Part shown: one piece after another, positions 37,232-49,478 of the stretch
How the letters are laid out: every line of letters begins with the position of its first letter
Numbering within the stretch: the stretch's first letter is position 1
Assembly (NCBI GenBank): GCA_026874595.1
Contig: CM049318.1
Coordinates: 6,961,741-7,025,740 of the forward strand
Direction of reading: 5' to 3'
DNA: 64,000 nt
DNA from: Sipunculus nudus
Taxonomy: Eukaryota; Annelida; Sipuncula; Golfingiida; Sipunculidae
The notes under the pieces: generated by a model
Told to the model about the DNA's origin: nothing
The model's database searches: none
Seen by the model: the letters and a program-made list of their open reading frames with translations, nothing else
Position numbers and translations under genes: made by a program

Positions 37232-38809
37232 AGACCTTATGAAACACACTGAAATTTTAAGTAGCTTAGTGGTTGTTTATAGGATGTAACATTCATTCTT
37301 GTATTATCAATGACGTTGAAATTCATTACATAATACTTATGATACAATCAGTGCAAACGCAGAAGAATGAATTTGGAGATACGTAATAAGAATGCAGGGG
37401 AAGGTGAAATTAACTTCTTATATAAATATCTAGTGTGTCGTTTGTCGTGCTTTGTTGAAAGTCAATGATTGATATCACGTCTGCTTGTTACCGACATAAG
37501 ATCTATTCTGTCGTAGATTTTATAACACTTTAATGATTTAAGCGGTGGTACCTACTAAAACAATGAGCAGAGGGAGTTTTCCATTATATAAGGAATAAAT
37601 TCGTTATAACGTATTGTGTGAAATATGGCAAGTACTCTGTTGAAAGGTCGTGATGCATGTCCAAGTAAACAAAAATTTCATGGACATGTCGTATCAGGAA
37701 AATGTGTGTCTGTTAACCAGTCGTGCGACATGTGTATATGTTTAATCAATCCATGTTCAATTATGCTTCCAAGGAACGTGGGGAAGTGTCTTTACATATT
37801 TGATGTCAGAGTGTAGGGTCGTAGCCAGGATTTACCAATGGCGGTGGGGTTCTGGGGTGGCTGCAGGCATACATGAATATATAATGATTTTCGTACTAGG
37901 TGTCTCCATTTTTGTTGTTTTTAATTTACCGTCTCTGCTGTCGATCCAGTTAAGATTAGTCGGGTCGTAAGTGGGTGAACCCCCGTTGTTGTAAGTCTGT
38001 AAGTTAAAAATGAGGAAACTGTACAAAACTAGAGAAAACCTGCCGAGTTAAGTCGCAACGTGTAGCAAGCAGTCTGCACCATGTGGGGGTCCCCATTGTG
38101 CGATACTCCCAAAACCGTGTATACAATGTAGCCAACTATAGAATGTATACCTTTCATGGTAAAACCATAGAATGTGTACATTCAATGACACAAGCCATAG
38201 GACACAGACAGCCATTGATCTAGTTCCACTGTAACATAACAAATAGCTTGTGGTGATCGTTAAAAATTTAAAAGCACTCCAAGATGAAATACTGTTTGAC
38301 TCTGCTCGTGAACTAACACATGAATGATCTCAAGCATGAACGATGTTCGTTTCTACTCACAAGACTGTTTTTTATATTAATTATTTTAACAGATTCCTAG
38401 ACAAGATCAGATGGACGTTTTACTATATTCAACCTACTTATTTCTGTAGTGCTGAATATACCATATGAATTTTATCTACAGCTTTTATTTCCCAGCGTAG
38501 TTTTATTCTAGTTTATACACTATATCAATAAACTGTGAATATGTATTGTGAATAAGTTCTTTATTTTAAATAAACATGTATGTGTTTTTTTATGTCAAGG
38601 TATACATCTACAATATACCAATAAATTTGGTTATATCTGTAGCGATATTTTTAACAACATGTTTAATAACAATATTATATATTGTACCTCATAATATAGT
38701 TTCAATAATAGTGTATATTTTACCATACCACACCAAACCTCTTTATTACTCAAAAATATGTTATTAGAGTATATCTTTATACTGTTTCAATAAACTGTTA
38801 ATATTTTGT

Positions 38810-39097
38810 GTGCATAAACATTTTTATAAAAGTTTGCTTCAATATTTGTCTCAACGAGAATACCTGATACCGAAACTGAATCAACAAGTTGTAAATGGGC
38901 TGTTGTATATCTGTAACACACTTCGTGGAGAATGTTCAGATGACATGATATTAAAGAAAGCATTCAGCGACATTGGCAGACAGTCCTGCGATCTTAATGT
39001 CTTGCCCAATCAAGTTAAAACTTTTTTTAAAAGCATTAGGTGCGTTGATGCGGGGCTAAAGAATAAATCTTTGCGTGATTACATATTCTATAGTTGA
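38810..39097 (+). other. orphan open frame, 95 codons, no ATG
   Basis: The frame begins at a GTG and has no early ATG. The translation (for example LNQQVVNGLLYICNTLRGEC, then KAFSDIGRQSCDLNVLPNQV) has balanced amphipathic composition unlike the surrounding AT-rich noise. I do not recognise it. It may be an exon or a decayed fragment of a gene or mobile element. No clear splice sites flank it. Confidence 0.25.
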
Positions 39098-39235
39098 TAT
39101 TACTAAGCTATTATTCCTAAAGGTTGGATTCGGATTCTGAATGAGATCCAGGTGGTAACTGTGGTCTCTGATCATTTGCTACAGTTAGAATGGTTACGAA
39201 ACTTTTTTGTTGTTGGAAGTAACCGCCTCCATTTT

Positions 39236-41532
39236 TAGCTTAGCTGACTTTCAGTAATGCTGTGCCATAGCGATGGGTCTTTGTCCGTCGTCCTTCCATC
39301 TGTCCGTCCGGCCGCCCGGTTTTTTAGCAGGGCACAAATCGTAACCGTAAGGACTAGGATCATGATCCGTATGCAGTCTTAGAGGTTCTAAAAAGATCAC
39401 CTTGCAAACCTGAAATTAAGTCACTGCGACCTATATTCTCCAAGTTACGGGGCGTGCACCCCCAGAATTAAATCTTATAGCCACAATTTTCATCCCAAAC
39501 CTTCCATCTTTCACATATGGCTCACCTACCAACAGGGGAAGAACCAAAGTTATTTTGAGGTCACAAGGTCAAAGGTCACAGGATCCACTTCTTTAAAAAG
39601 GTTGTGAACACATTTCAAGCTAGACTTTTCTTTCCAAACCTTCGAGTATTGACATATCGCTTCTCTGCCAACAGGGGAAAAGACCTGGTGATTTTGAGGT
39701 CAAAGGTCAAGTTCACAGCACCCACTTCTTGCGTGGAGTCATTTTAAAGCAAACTTTTCAAGCTTTACCTTCCATCTGTAATATATGGCTTACCTACCAA
39801 TAGGGTAAGAACCCTATTGATGTTGAGTTCAAAAGGTCAGAGGTCAAGGTCACAGTACTAAATTGTTCCAAATGCTTGTGAACATATTTCAAGCTAAACT
39901 GTTCATCCCAAACCTTAAGTCTTTCACATATGCCCCATCTGTGCATCACTCAATTTGATTCAAGCTTCAAATTTATGGGTCTTTTTGTTTGAAGAAATAA
40001 ATAATTGATTTTGGGGTTAGCTGGTCAAGAGGTTAAAGGCTGCAGGTCAAAGTAATATAGACATTGGTTACCCAGTGATTACTCCAATTTTAAGTGGTTA
40101 GTAGTTTAAGTGGTAAAAAGTTATACCCATCACTCTAGAAAGAACCCAATTGATATGTAGGCAAAAGACCAAGGTCATAGGTCAGGGATGCTCACAATAA
40201 AAGCTTACTTTGTAGACCATCTATATTTTTCTTGTATATACCATTGTACTCCAAGTGGTACATCTCACTGTGTGGCCGTAACTGTGAGCAACACTTGTGA
40301 TATATGACTCACTTTGTATCAGCCCATTGGATGATAAGAACATCATTAGTGCATAACAAAAACACTCTGTTGCCCGAGGCAGGCGTTAAGACTAAGCGTA
40401 TTGTATTGAGGTTTAGCTACTGGTTTATAAGATGATGGGAACATATTGCAATTTATTTTATGGAATAATAGCAATAAACTTAATTTCCTAGATATCTAAA
40501 TATTTTCATACAAATCATCAGATAGACCAACAAGTGTTTGTTCTGATAATTTGTGGGTCTATACCTGGATTTAGGATGGTTTTATTTGTTTTACAAGACT
40601 GTTAGTCATGCTTTCTGTATTTCTTTTCTTTCAGGTTTTGCAGTTTACCTACCCTGCTGACCCCACTGAAAAGCAAGGTGATAATTAAAGAAATATTGGT
40701 CTTACACTTTTTACATTTGCATGTCTATAAATCTGATATGAGAGCTCTCCAACCTGATCATGCCTTTTGAATTGTTTTGTACATTCATTACTGTAACATA
40801 CTTTGGAGCAATTGCCAAAAAATTTGGTCTCTTATTGGAGGATGTGTGATATCAAATGTCAGACTTGTCAGAAATCCATTATGTCTGCCAGGTAGCCACT
40901 TTAGAAAAACTTTTGTCAGTGCAGTTTCTGTGATTCTTTTTAATGTTTGGTCCCTTTTAGAGGATGTTTGTTGTCGGATTTCAGACCTGTCAGAAATCCA
41001 ATATCGCCACCAGGTAGCCATCTTTAAATTCCTTTTGAACATATTATCTCAAAAACTGTTTAAGTGAATGCAGTGTGACGTATATTAATGTAATCCTGCA
41101 AAGGATTGGGTCAAAGATTTCTTTTAAAATATGACCATCATTTATGAAAGTTCAGTACAGTTGGTTTGTTTTGAATAAATTCTTTAGAAGCACCCGTTTT
41201 TCAGTCATTCTTGCATGGATTTCATTGATTTTTTATATATATATGTTGATCTTATATTTTGCCTGTGTGGTGTTCCTTTTGAGACTGACAGGTATCAAGC
41301 AAGCCATGGGATGAGTTCCTGTTAGCTCAAAAACCAAACATTTTGCCTCAGACCATCAAGTCATTGAGTTATAACCAGCCATATGAGATATATATTTCTG
41401 TCATCAAAGAAAGTTTCAACAAAATTGGCAAATAAGATCTTCAGATATTTGACTGGAAGATGTGAATATAAGCCCACGATGTCGCAGGTCATGCTTGGCA
41501 GCTGAGCGTCATGACCCATGGGTCACTTGTTT
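39236..41532 (+). repeat. dispersed repeat, copy B (long)
   Basis: The start resembles copy A, with GTCCGTCGTCC...CTGTCCGTCCGGCC and 'CAAATCGTAACCG'. It ends in the same 32 bases as copy A (41501-41532), which contain the perfect palindrome TGACCCATGGGTCA. The interior holds a tandem block (39480-39960, about four units of 130-180 bp with 'ATATGGCTCACCTACCAACA' and 'GGTCAAAGGTCA' words). It also holds a later pair of about 120-bp units (40830-40905 and 40965-41030, with 'GTCAGAAATCCA' and 'CAGGTAGCCA'). No conserved frame spans it. Confidence 0.6.
39566..39852 (+). promoter_or_regulatory. cluster of DR1-type nuclear-receptor half-site repeats
   Basis: Perfect AGGTCA-A-AGGTCA occurs at 39566-39578 and 39697-39709. 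AGGTCA-G-AGGTCA at 39834-39846 is followed directly by another AGGTCA (39847-39852). DR1 is the classical spacing for HNF4, RXR and PPAR-type nuclear receptors. The sites belong to the tandem block of dispersed repeat copy B. Whether any receptor uses them is unknown. Confidence 0.4.
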
Positions 41533-41589
41533 TAATGATGACTTAAGTAAGTATATCTACTGAATTCCATTCCAGTTTCGGACTACGTG

Positions 41590-41815
41590 ACAGGGTAGCA
41601 GGACACGCTTCCTCTTATTTTAAATCCTGGTGTTGAACAGGCCCGGTGACTACTGCACCTACGGGTCCTTGGTGTTTACTCGTACCCATTTGCCTTCTCA
41701 TTAAGCCTTCAGAACGCTCTCCCTAGGTATAGGCCGACCCCGAAAACTCTCCAAGATACGAACTCACGAAATCCTGGAGGCGTGGGTGGGTACTCAAAGT
41801 TCGGACGACTTTTTT
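41590..41815 (-). repeat. tRNA-derived SINE-like element, copy 2
   Basis: The minus strand carries GGATTTCGTGAGTTCGTATC (B-box-like) and a body with CCGTAGGTGCAGTAGTCACC and 'AAGAGGAAGCGTGT', shared with copy 1 at 6725-6962. It sits directly after dispersed repeat copy B. Confidence 0.5.
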
Positions 41816-41836
41816 TTATAAACATACACACACGCA

Positions 41837-41844
41837 TATATGTA

Positions 41845-41885
<41 letters not shown>
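41837..41885. repeat. (TA)n microsatellite
   Basis: TATG-interrupted start, then about 20 TA units. Confidence 0.9.
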
Positions 41886-41889
<4 letters not shown>

Positions 41890-42539
41890 TTACGTGCCTA
41901 TATAGCACATTGTAAATACATTACAATTTAGTATAAGGTTTTAGAAAATAAGGTATTATATTTCCAGTATAGGATGTAAATATACCAGGTTTAGATATAT
42001 AATATTTCATAGTAAACTCATAAATGGAACCAAAGTCTTAAATTCTAATTATTAATATATTTTATTTCCAATATATAAATATTATTCTCTGAAGGGGGAA
42101 TGATTACATTGACCATCCCCCATTGCTAAAACGCGTGTGTGTGTGTAGGGGGGGGGGATATATACCCCAATCCTCCCCATTGTGATTCATTATTGAGATA
42201 ATGTCTCTGATGGCTTCCGATTTATCCCCCCCCCCCCCCCCAACCATGAATCAACAGCATTGCTTCTTTACTTGTTAACCTGTTGTTTGTTTAAGTGTTG
42301 CAACATGCGTCGGGAAATTAAATAAAATACTCTCATTATATACCCCTGACTAATTATACAAGCAAAAGTACTATGAATACGTATGAATTTAAATGGACTG
42401 ACATGACAGAGGAGGGAGAATTTCCAATCGTCAGATCGGGAAAACGGCAGATAATACCTTAGTACGTCACACACCTGATGTGGTGTCATTTCCACAAACG
42501 TCCTAATTAGATCCTCTTATAGCTGACGTAATAAAATCC

Positions 42540-42617
42540 GAGAGTTGCATAGAGAGCACGCATACACAAGGTATTAGTCACAGGACAGTGCTACTGGACG
42601 ACACCTTGATCTCACCT
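42540..42617 (+). promoter_or_regulatory. possible 5'-UTR exon of T3
   Basis: The sequence ends at a near-consensus donor (CACCTGTAAGTATG, GT at 42618), 1.3 kb upstream of the acceptor that precedes the T3 start codon, and has no long frame. The transcript start is not determined. C-tracts and GT-runs at 42130-42240 lie just upstream. Confidence 0.25.
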
Positions 42618-43919
42618 GTAAGTATGAGGTTTACATTTTCAGTGTTGATTTTAAATACGGATGGTTTATTGGTGCTCAGGAAGTGAATTGGTGAGGTGCA
42701 TTAGACCTGAAGATAATGTTAACGTTTACAGTGCGTGTTGTTTTGAAGCCTTCGTCTAACGATGTTTATATGGCACACGTAGGCCTGTAGTACCAGGAGA
42801 AGTCCTATCTATGTAGTGCTACAAGTACCTGCTCGTCTCCGGTCCGGACATTGTAGTCTGAGGCTGCTTTCTTGTATATTCAAAGGGCTAAAAAAAACCT
42901 CCTTATATATGTCTGTCACATGACTGTTTTACTAAACAGTTATATCAATGGGTCAATTATTTTTATTATCAATCATTATCATGTTTGTGTTAGAATACAT
43001 TTAGTCTATAAACAAAAATAGCCTCGGGGAGCAGGGTTTAAATACGTTTAGTTTCTGGGAAGTAAATTCGTCCAGGGGAAATATTGTTTCTGGGAAGTAT
43101 GAGATCAACGTGTATCGTGGTCAAAGTTGATAATAATGCCACCAGGCGACGCCACTGGTTGATCTAGAGCACTGAACGCGGCTATTGCAATCTCTTGCAC
43201 ACAGTGGGGGTCATATGTTCATGATGAATGTAAATTTGAAAGCTCAGCACCAGTAATATGTAAGATGAACATCCTGAAGTGTGAGGGATTATCGTATAGA
43301 ATAAAAAATGGTGTGAGACCCTATCCTCCTACGTCACTTAAGTACTAGTTTGTGGTATTGCATGTGAAAATAAAAAAAATAAACATTGTTTACTTTTATG
43401 AATGTTAGCTCCTCAGGTTTAATGTTTTTGTGGTATTTTCATGAATACTAACACACTTTTCAAAATATGTTTTTCGTAAACAATGGAAATATTCATGGTT
43501 AATTTAATACGTATGATTTTCCCCACAACAAAGGTAAGTAGTTGAGTGTTATCGATTGCACGATTTCACTTGGTTTGCATTACTTGGTTAGAGGTAGAAC
43601 AGTCTGTCCCACCATTGCCTCTATACCCACGGTGTGTTTAAAGCAGACGATACCATAAAAACTTGTAATATATAAATTATTCTGGTTGAAATGAAGATTT
43701 TACTACGGTTAATTATTAAATTAGATAACAACAGAAGAATACTACAGGACTAAGAAAGGACATTTTCAACCATTTTTTCGGCATACGATACATCCCCTCG
43801 CAAATGACCTCCCCGTAGGTGGACATAATGTATTGATACATTGTACAATGAATGTTGATGTTTATAAATAGTCGTTATTATTTTTGTCTAACAAAATCAA
43901 CTTTATTCACTGCAGAGAA

Positions 43920-45746
43920 ATGGCCGCGGCGGGTGAGTCGAGCCCCTTCATCTGTACCATTTGCTACAACAGCAAAGACAAACGACAACCCAGGGTTCTG
44001 CCCTGTCAGCATTCCTTCTGCAGTGAATGCCTGATACGGTGGCACGAACAACGTCAGCGTGAAAGGCAATGCGGCAGGAATGAGGTGGAGTGCCCCATCT
44101 GTCGGACAAAGGCAAAACTACCAACAGGAGGTGTATCAAAATTACCGATGGATATAAATATTCAGAAGTTTGCTGATTACATCACTGAAGAAGAAAATAT
44201 CATGTTGTGCAAGTTTTGTAAGAGTAAAAAAGCAATTATGTCATGTGTAACTTGTGCGTCTTTGCTTTGCGCTGCATGTGGCGACAAACACACGGATGTC
44301 CCGTTGTTCTCCACGCATACAGTAACAAGGGGCGTGTGTGAGTTACACGGGACAGCTATACAATATGTATGTGTCACGTGTTCCGCCGGGATTTGTGTAC
44401 GCTGTATCCATTCTGACGTGCACAAGAAACATGACATCAAAGATTATTTGCCTGGTCTTCATGAACTAAAGGGTCAGATAAAAGTTAATACTACAACATT
44501 AAAGGAACTTATCCAGACTTCCAAGATGGAGTTGGCACAGAAAGAAAAGGGGTTCATGGATATTGTTTGTGAAAACGGCATTGACAGGAAAATAAAACAA
44601 ATGACGAGAGAGTTTAATAGAATTACAAAAGCTGTGAAAGATCACGCCATGTCACACAGAGCCGCAGCGGAAGATATAGTAAAGACAGAGCAGAGAACAG
44701 AGAGGGCAGCAGCAGCCATAGCCTGCGCAGATCAAATCCTCCAAAACGAAGAAACTGAAATGTTAGAAAAAATGAAGTCCGCTGAAATGCCATGTGAATC
44801 ATTATGTGATTCATTGAGAAGCTCTGTGGATTCCGTGCCATATCCTGAATGTTTGGCTTTAGAAAACTGCAGAATCGACAATGCAGAAAAGGTACTCGAG
44901 GCTTTGCAAGGCTGTAAACTTGTGTGTACTTTACCATGTACTAACACTCGGCCGCCATCGAAAGCGACTCCTGTGGAAATATTAGATATACAGTGTGGGG
45001 AGGGATGTGATATAGAGAACCCCTGGCGGCTTTGTGGAACACTAGAGGGTGACGTCATCGTCTGTAATTCTAAAGGCGGACCAGTTTACAAAGTTGACAA
45101 GAATGGTACAAAAACACGGCTACATGCGGATGGCAGAGCAGCGTATGTACACGATGGCGATGTTTACGTCATCAGTACAAAACGTGGTGACGTCACACAG
45201 ATCAGACAGGAAGGAGGTACCATAAATCACAAAATAAAAAATGTTATAGCAAATCCACAGGGGATAGCGGTGTCTGGTGATAGCGTCTTTATTCTTTCTC
45301 AAAGGTCCATATTCAGACAATCCCTCTCTGTTTCAGACTCCTCGGAAATATTGAATATTCCAGGTTACACATCGTTAAGTCATTTCCTTCAGGTACGTCA
45401 CGGCGGGATGACTAAATTAGTCATTTCCGACAGTCAGAAACATGAGGTGATCATCTGTGATAAAGATGGTACTGTACTGACTAAATTAGGAGGCGATGGG
45501 AAGCCAGACGGTTTACTCAACCGTCCAGCAGGAATCGGCAGGATGAGTAACGGGCACCTGTTGGTGGCGGACCGGCTCAACCATAGAATCGTAGAATACA
45601 AGATGGACGGCAGCTTTGTCAGAAACCTTCTTACAGGGAAACAAGGGCTCCGGTACCCGGCAGACATCGTTTGCAAATATCCTTATCTGTGGATAGCTGA
45701 AAATTGTGGTCAAAGCAGTTTAAAGTTATTTAAATTTTGTGACTAA
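43920..45746 (+). CDS. TRIM-like RING/B-box/beta-propeller protein T3, intact
   Basis: This is a 608-residue protein, the only complete member of the cluster, probably a cytosolic E3 ubiquitin ligase of the TRIM type. RING ligands are C12, C15, C29, H31, C34, C37, C58 and C61 (CTIC...CQHSFCSEC...CPIC). B-box 1 follows with C97/C100, C109/C112, C117/C120 and H124. B-box 2 has C140/H143, C151/C154, C159/C162 and H168. A coiled coil spans about 180-300. The C-terminal propeller starts near NPWRLCGTLEGDVIVC (368) and includes the NHL-like repeat SNGHLLVADRLNHRIVEYK (543-561). It ends SLKLFKFCD. The start was chosen because CACTGCAG (a splice acceptor ending at 43915) lies just upstream and the ATG has AGAAATGG context. 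Homologues T1 and T2 start at the same place. Members of this family in molluscs are often annotated as TRIM2/3/45/56-like. I cannot pick one, and the substrate is unknown. Confidence 0.93.
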   Translation: MAAAGESSPFICTICYNSKDKRQPRVLPCQHSFCSECLIRWHEQRQRERQCGRNEVECPICRTKAKLPTGGVSKLPMDINIQKFADYITEEENIMLCKFCKSKKAIMSCVTCASLLCAACGDKHTDVPLFSTHTVTRGVCELHGTAIQYVCVTCSAGICVRCIHSDVHKKHDIKDYLPGLHELKGQIKVNTTTLKELIQTSKMELAQKEKGFMDIVCENGIDRKIKQMTREFNRITKAVKDHAMSHRAAAEDIVKTEQRTERAAAAIACADQILQNEETEMLEKMKSAEMPCESLCDSLRSSVDSVPYPECLALENCRIDNAEKVLEALQGCKLVCTLPCTNTRPPSKATPVEILDIQCGEGCDIENPWRLCGTLEGDVIVCNSKGGPVYKVDKNGTKTRLHADGRAAYVHDGDVYVISTKRGDVTQIRQEGGTINHKIKNVIANPQGIAVSGDSVFILSQRSIFRQSLSVSDSSEILNIPGYTSLSHFLQVRHGGMTKLVISDSQKHEVIICDKDGTVLTKLGGDGKPDGLLNRPAGIGRMSNGHLLVADRLNHRIVEYKMDGSFVRNLLTGKQGLRYPADIVCKYPYLWIAENCGQSSLKLFKFCD

Positions 45747-47284
45747 AGTATTATTGGTAAAACATATTGTTAGCATGATAACTGGTACATAATAGTTTTG
45801 GTTTATTATCCCTCATTTTTGCATGAATATTTGTTAGTTATGATTTTTTTTCTTATACTTTTGATGTGTAAATGATTTCTGCATTCCTTTTTTATTTTTT
45901 TTATTCAAATAAAAATTTATGTGCTTTGGCTTCTTCCAGGAACTTTTATTTGATAAAAAATATCTTCTGATACTTGGACGATGGTTTAACATGTATTTGT
46001 TTTATTTAGACCAATGTATTGTATTTAACCGAACATGTTTTATCTGACTGTAAGAACAATATATATCTAGACCTTTCATATAAATTACTGTGAATAGTAT
46101 ACAAGATATGTTTTTTTATTTGTCAAAATGTTTGTGATTCAAGGAATTCAATGCACATTCTGTAAAGGTAACGGTGAAATATATACCAAATACCCTTTAT
46201 ATAGGAATACATTTTTTATTTTGGCTTGAAAAGCCATTTTGCATCGTTTAAAATTAGTGGATGACTTTTATGTTTTCCAGAATTTCATACTGTCCATTCT
46301 ATTATACATCATTGTATTTCATACTATTATTTACATCATACTAATATACATATTACTCCATTATTTTTCCAAGATGAGATTGATTTCATTTGGATGGCAC
46401 AGTAAGGTCAGATGATACCAAAAGGCAAACTTATAGTACTTCTAGATTGCATTATAAGAAAGATATAATGAAATGGATACGTAAAAAAAATAATATAATA
46501 TATGTATATAGGTTGAAATGTTTATGTTTATAATTATAAGATTTATAAGAATAATTTTAAGAAATTTATTAGAAGTATACAAAATAAATATGAATGTTCC
46601 TTTGTTGAAATTAGAATTTGCCAGTCATTAGCTAACAATAGAAGTTTTTAAGTTGGGTATTATAATTTATTATTTTTGGATATCAATTATAACAACTGAT
46701 TTTTTTAAATGTTTGAAACAGTGCATTTCGGATAATGGGTTTTCTGAGGATATTTTGGGAAACAGTAGATACTAAATGTTATTTTACAAGCAAATGAGCG
46801 TTTATATATGATTAGTATATAGTATAATATTATGTCAGTTCTAAATTTAATATACCAGCTCTAGACAATACACCATATTTGTTTTGATTTTTTGTCAAGA
46901 ACTGAGAGCTACTGATGTATCACAATTGTAATTCTTGGAACTATAGAACCAAACACTTGTTCCTGATAAAACTATCCTGTGTGAATAAAACATATTTCAA
47001 TGAACTCTTGTGGTGAGTTGAGTGTTTAGGTAAGCACAGATTCAAGTCATTCCTAGTTGCGTCAAAATTCCCAGCTGCGTCAAAATATCTGACAATCTGT
47101 AAAATAATATTGTATTCAAATATCCTTAATGCAATTATTATTATACTACGACTATCGAATATAATAAATGAAGCCTCCCAATTCAGGAAACATTTGTATA
47201 TATAAATTTCACGAAAGCTGAATGTGACTAACGGGATTTTCTGTTAACCGATATGACACCAAGTGGGCTTGAAAGGTTTCGAAG
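45747..47284. other. 3' UTR of T3 and AT-rich spacer
   Basis: No gene is seen. The first 170 bases run to the poly-A signal of T3. The rest is very AT-rich without recognised repeats. Confidence 0.5.
45908..45913 (+). terminator. poly-A signal of T3
   Basis: AATAAA 162 bases after the T3 stop codon, with a T-rich stretch before it. Confidence 0.55.
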
Positions 47285-47790
47285 AACCCCTGACTTTTAT
47301 GTGGAACACCTGATGGTGATGTTATTTCTTATCATGAGGAATGCGGTATTGTGCGCTACACAGTTCGATACAGAGACACGGCTACATGATGATGTAAAGC
47401 TGCTTCCATACTCGATGGTTGTGTTGTTTCAGTACAGACGGAGACACTATGGCGCCGATAATCAGGATGGTTCTTCCGTCAATATATACCACAGTGTCCG
47501 AATGGTTCCTACTGTGCGGATTGTGACATGTTCATTATACGGTATGATTCGGATACAAGAGAACCGTTAAATATTCATGGCAGTCATAATTTGGTAATTT
47601 ACTCTCTAATCTGTTGGATGATTAAATTATTAATTTCTTGACCGGTTTACATCACAGGTCGACATGAATGGGGAAAGGACACCTGCCTGTGGCGGGCAAT
47701 AACAAAGACAGAATAATTAGAATATGACCTGAACGGCACGTATGTCAAAAATGATAAACCTGGATTAAAAAAAAAACTACGGTACGATAA
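47285..47790 (+). pseudogene. TRIM-like propeller relic T4
   Basis: From 47285 the DNA aligns with T3 from its NPWRLCG codons: AACCCCTG...TGTGGAACACC, then a frame giving CGTPDGDVIS, then GACACGGCTACATG. It breaks into several frames within 100 bases. A second block (about 47660-47770) matches the SNGHL-VAD-...-RIVEYK-DG-FV part of the propeller, with frameshifts and a deletion of the region between. The RING, B-boxes and coiled coil are missing. It is a partial, long-dead fourth copy 1.5 kb downstream of T3, on the same strand. Confidence 0.75.
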
Positions 47791-48304
47791 CACAAAATCT
47801 TCTGGAAACGGTAAGGTTATCATCATAAATGTGTATTTGTAAACAAAGAAATTAAGCCGTTTCGTTTAATTACAATGTTGCATGAAGAATATATAAAACC
47901 CGGCTTGGAAAAGTGGTTGCATTTTTTTATGTCAGCAGATCTGATCCATGAACACTTAAGATATGGCATTAATTAATGAGGAATGGGATAAGGAAAAACT
48001 GTATGAAAACGTTACTTTTACCTGACACAACTTTTACTAACTTTTACCTATCCTGAAAGCGTCGGTAAATTGGCTGAAGTTAGTGGTCTGGGTTTTAGTC
48101 TACAGACAAGAAGGTTTCTTAGCAACTGCTTTCAGATTTTTTGTCTTCAATAGCCCTGTTGTTATTCAACTGTCAATGTTTTATAATCTACGATGAAAGG
48201 AATATTGCTGATTTTCCAAAATGGTTGCTTTGTTCTACTGTAAATTAAAAAAAAAGGATACATTGTTTTCCAATCAGTAAATCAATCTCTTTGAATAACA
48301 GCTT

Positions 48305-48308
<4 letters not shown>

Positions 48309-48360
<52 letters not shown>
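48309..48360. repeat. (TA)n microsatellite
   Basis: About 25 TA units. Confidence 0.95.
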
Positions 48361-48366
<6 letters not shown>

Positions 48367-48464
48367 ATAAACCAAGATACCAGTGGTAATTGTGGTATTT
48401 TATATGTATAAGCTAAATATTTTTACAGACCCCGTCCCTGGATCACTGATCATTCAACAATTTT

Positions 48465-48560
48465 TAGATCATCTGAGCTATTGTGATGATTTTTAGTCCG
48501 CCCGTCCGTTAACAAGGCACGTTTTGAAACCTTTGGAACGAACGGACCAACTTAAAATTA
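48465..48560 (+). repeat. dispersed repeat, copy C (truncated 5' end)
   Basis: GATCATCTGAGCTATTG and GTCCGCCCGTCCGTTAACA match the start of copies A (1067) and B. Homology fades within about 100 bases. Confidence 0.45.
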
Positions 48561-49205
48561 AGGAAACCCCTCATTGTTTCTGTATATTATTTAGTTTATC
48601 CGAAAAATAAAACTACACCTCGTAAGCCTAACGTGAGCGGTTATGCCCATACAATATAATAAAAATGAAATATTCACATGGAATTATTGCTATTAACTAT
48701 TGAGACATGTTAAACACAAATATCTTGCAAAAGCTAACATATCATACAGATAGTCAGTCAGTACCTTCTCGTACGGAAGAGCAAATTTAGGGATTCTTAC
48801 TAATTGTAGAAAATATCTTTGTGAAACTCTGAACTTTAAACTTTATTTTACATGGATTGTACAACTTGTTATAATAACTAATACAAGGCACTCTCCATGG
48901 CTTGTGTGCGTTCGGTAGTCGGTAGGGATGGACGAAACCGAAAAAAAAAACACCGACCTTGGACGGGCCATTATAACCCACTCTCATAACTATATATGAT
49001 CATATTTAGGATAAAAGAAAGCAGTAGGTCAGAACTGATTATGTTGTTATGTGAGGGGTCCATGATTTAAAAACATCAGGAATCACATAGGTTGTGTTTG
49101 CGTGATAAATAATGTGGTTATTGTTCAGGAGTTCAACCTGACAAGAGATTTGATAACAAGGAACGGGTCAATCTAAAAGAGTGTTTTTTTTTTTTAATTT
49201 GATTT

Positions 49206-49478
49206 ATGTCACCTGATTCAGGTTCTGGAAAGCGACAAAATTATCCATTGGCCTTGCCGCTCAGCTGGCAGCATGGCCGTGGCATTACGGGCGAACAGTC
49301 ACAACTTTTAGTCATATTTGTGAACAACCAGTTTGTCAATTTTGTTAAAACATTTTGGTATGAGAGAAATGTATGTCTGATTAATAAAAATAAAATAATT
49401 GATGAAATAGAGAGTGTAAGGTGTGTTGAGCTATTTAATGCAAACGCCTTGACTGACACTTTTCAAAATAGCCATTAA
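49206..49478 (+). other. short open frame with ATG, 90 codons, unrecognised
   Basis: Begins with ATG, ends with TAA, and is followed at once by AATAAA. The translation shows no known domain. Its last bases (CAAAATAGCCA...TTAAATAAA) resemble the 3' end and poly-A signal of T2 (37206-37231), so it may include a scrap of another TRIM-like copy. More likely a chance frame than a gene. Confidence 0.2.

Noticed and set aside
43948-45713. Several short minus-strand frames under T3
   Set aside because: They are shadows of the strongly biased T3 coding sequence.
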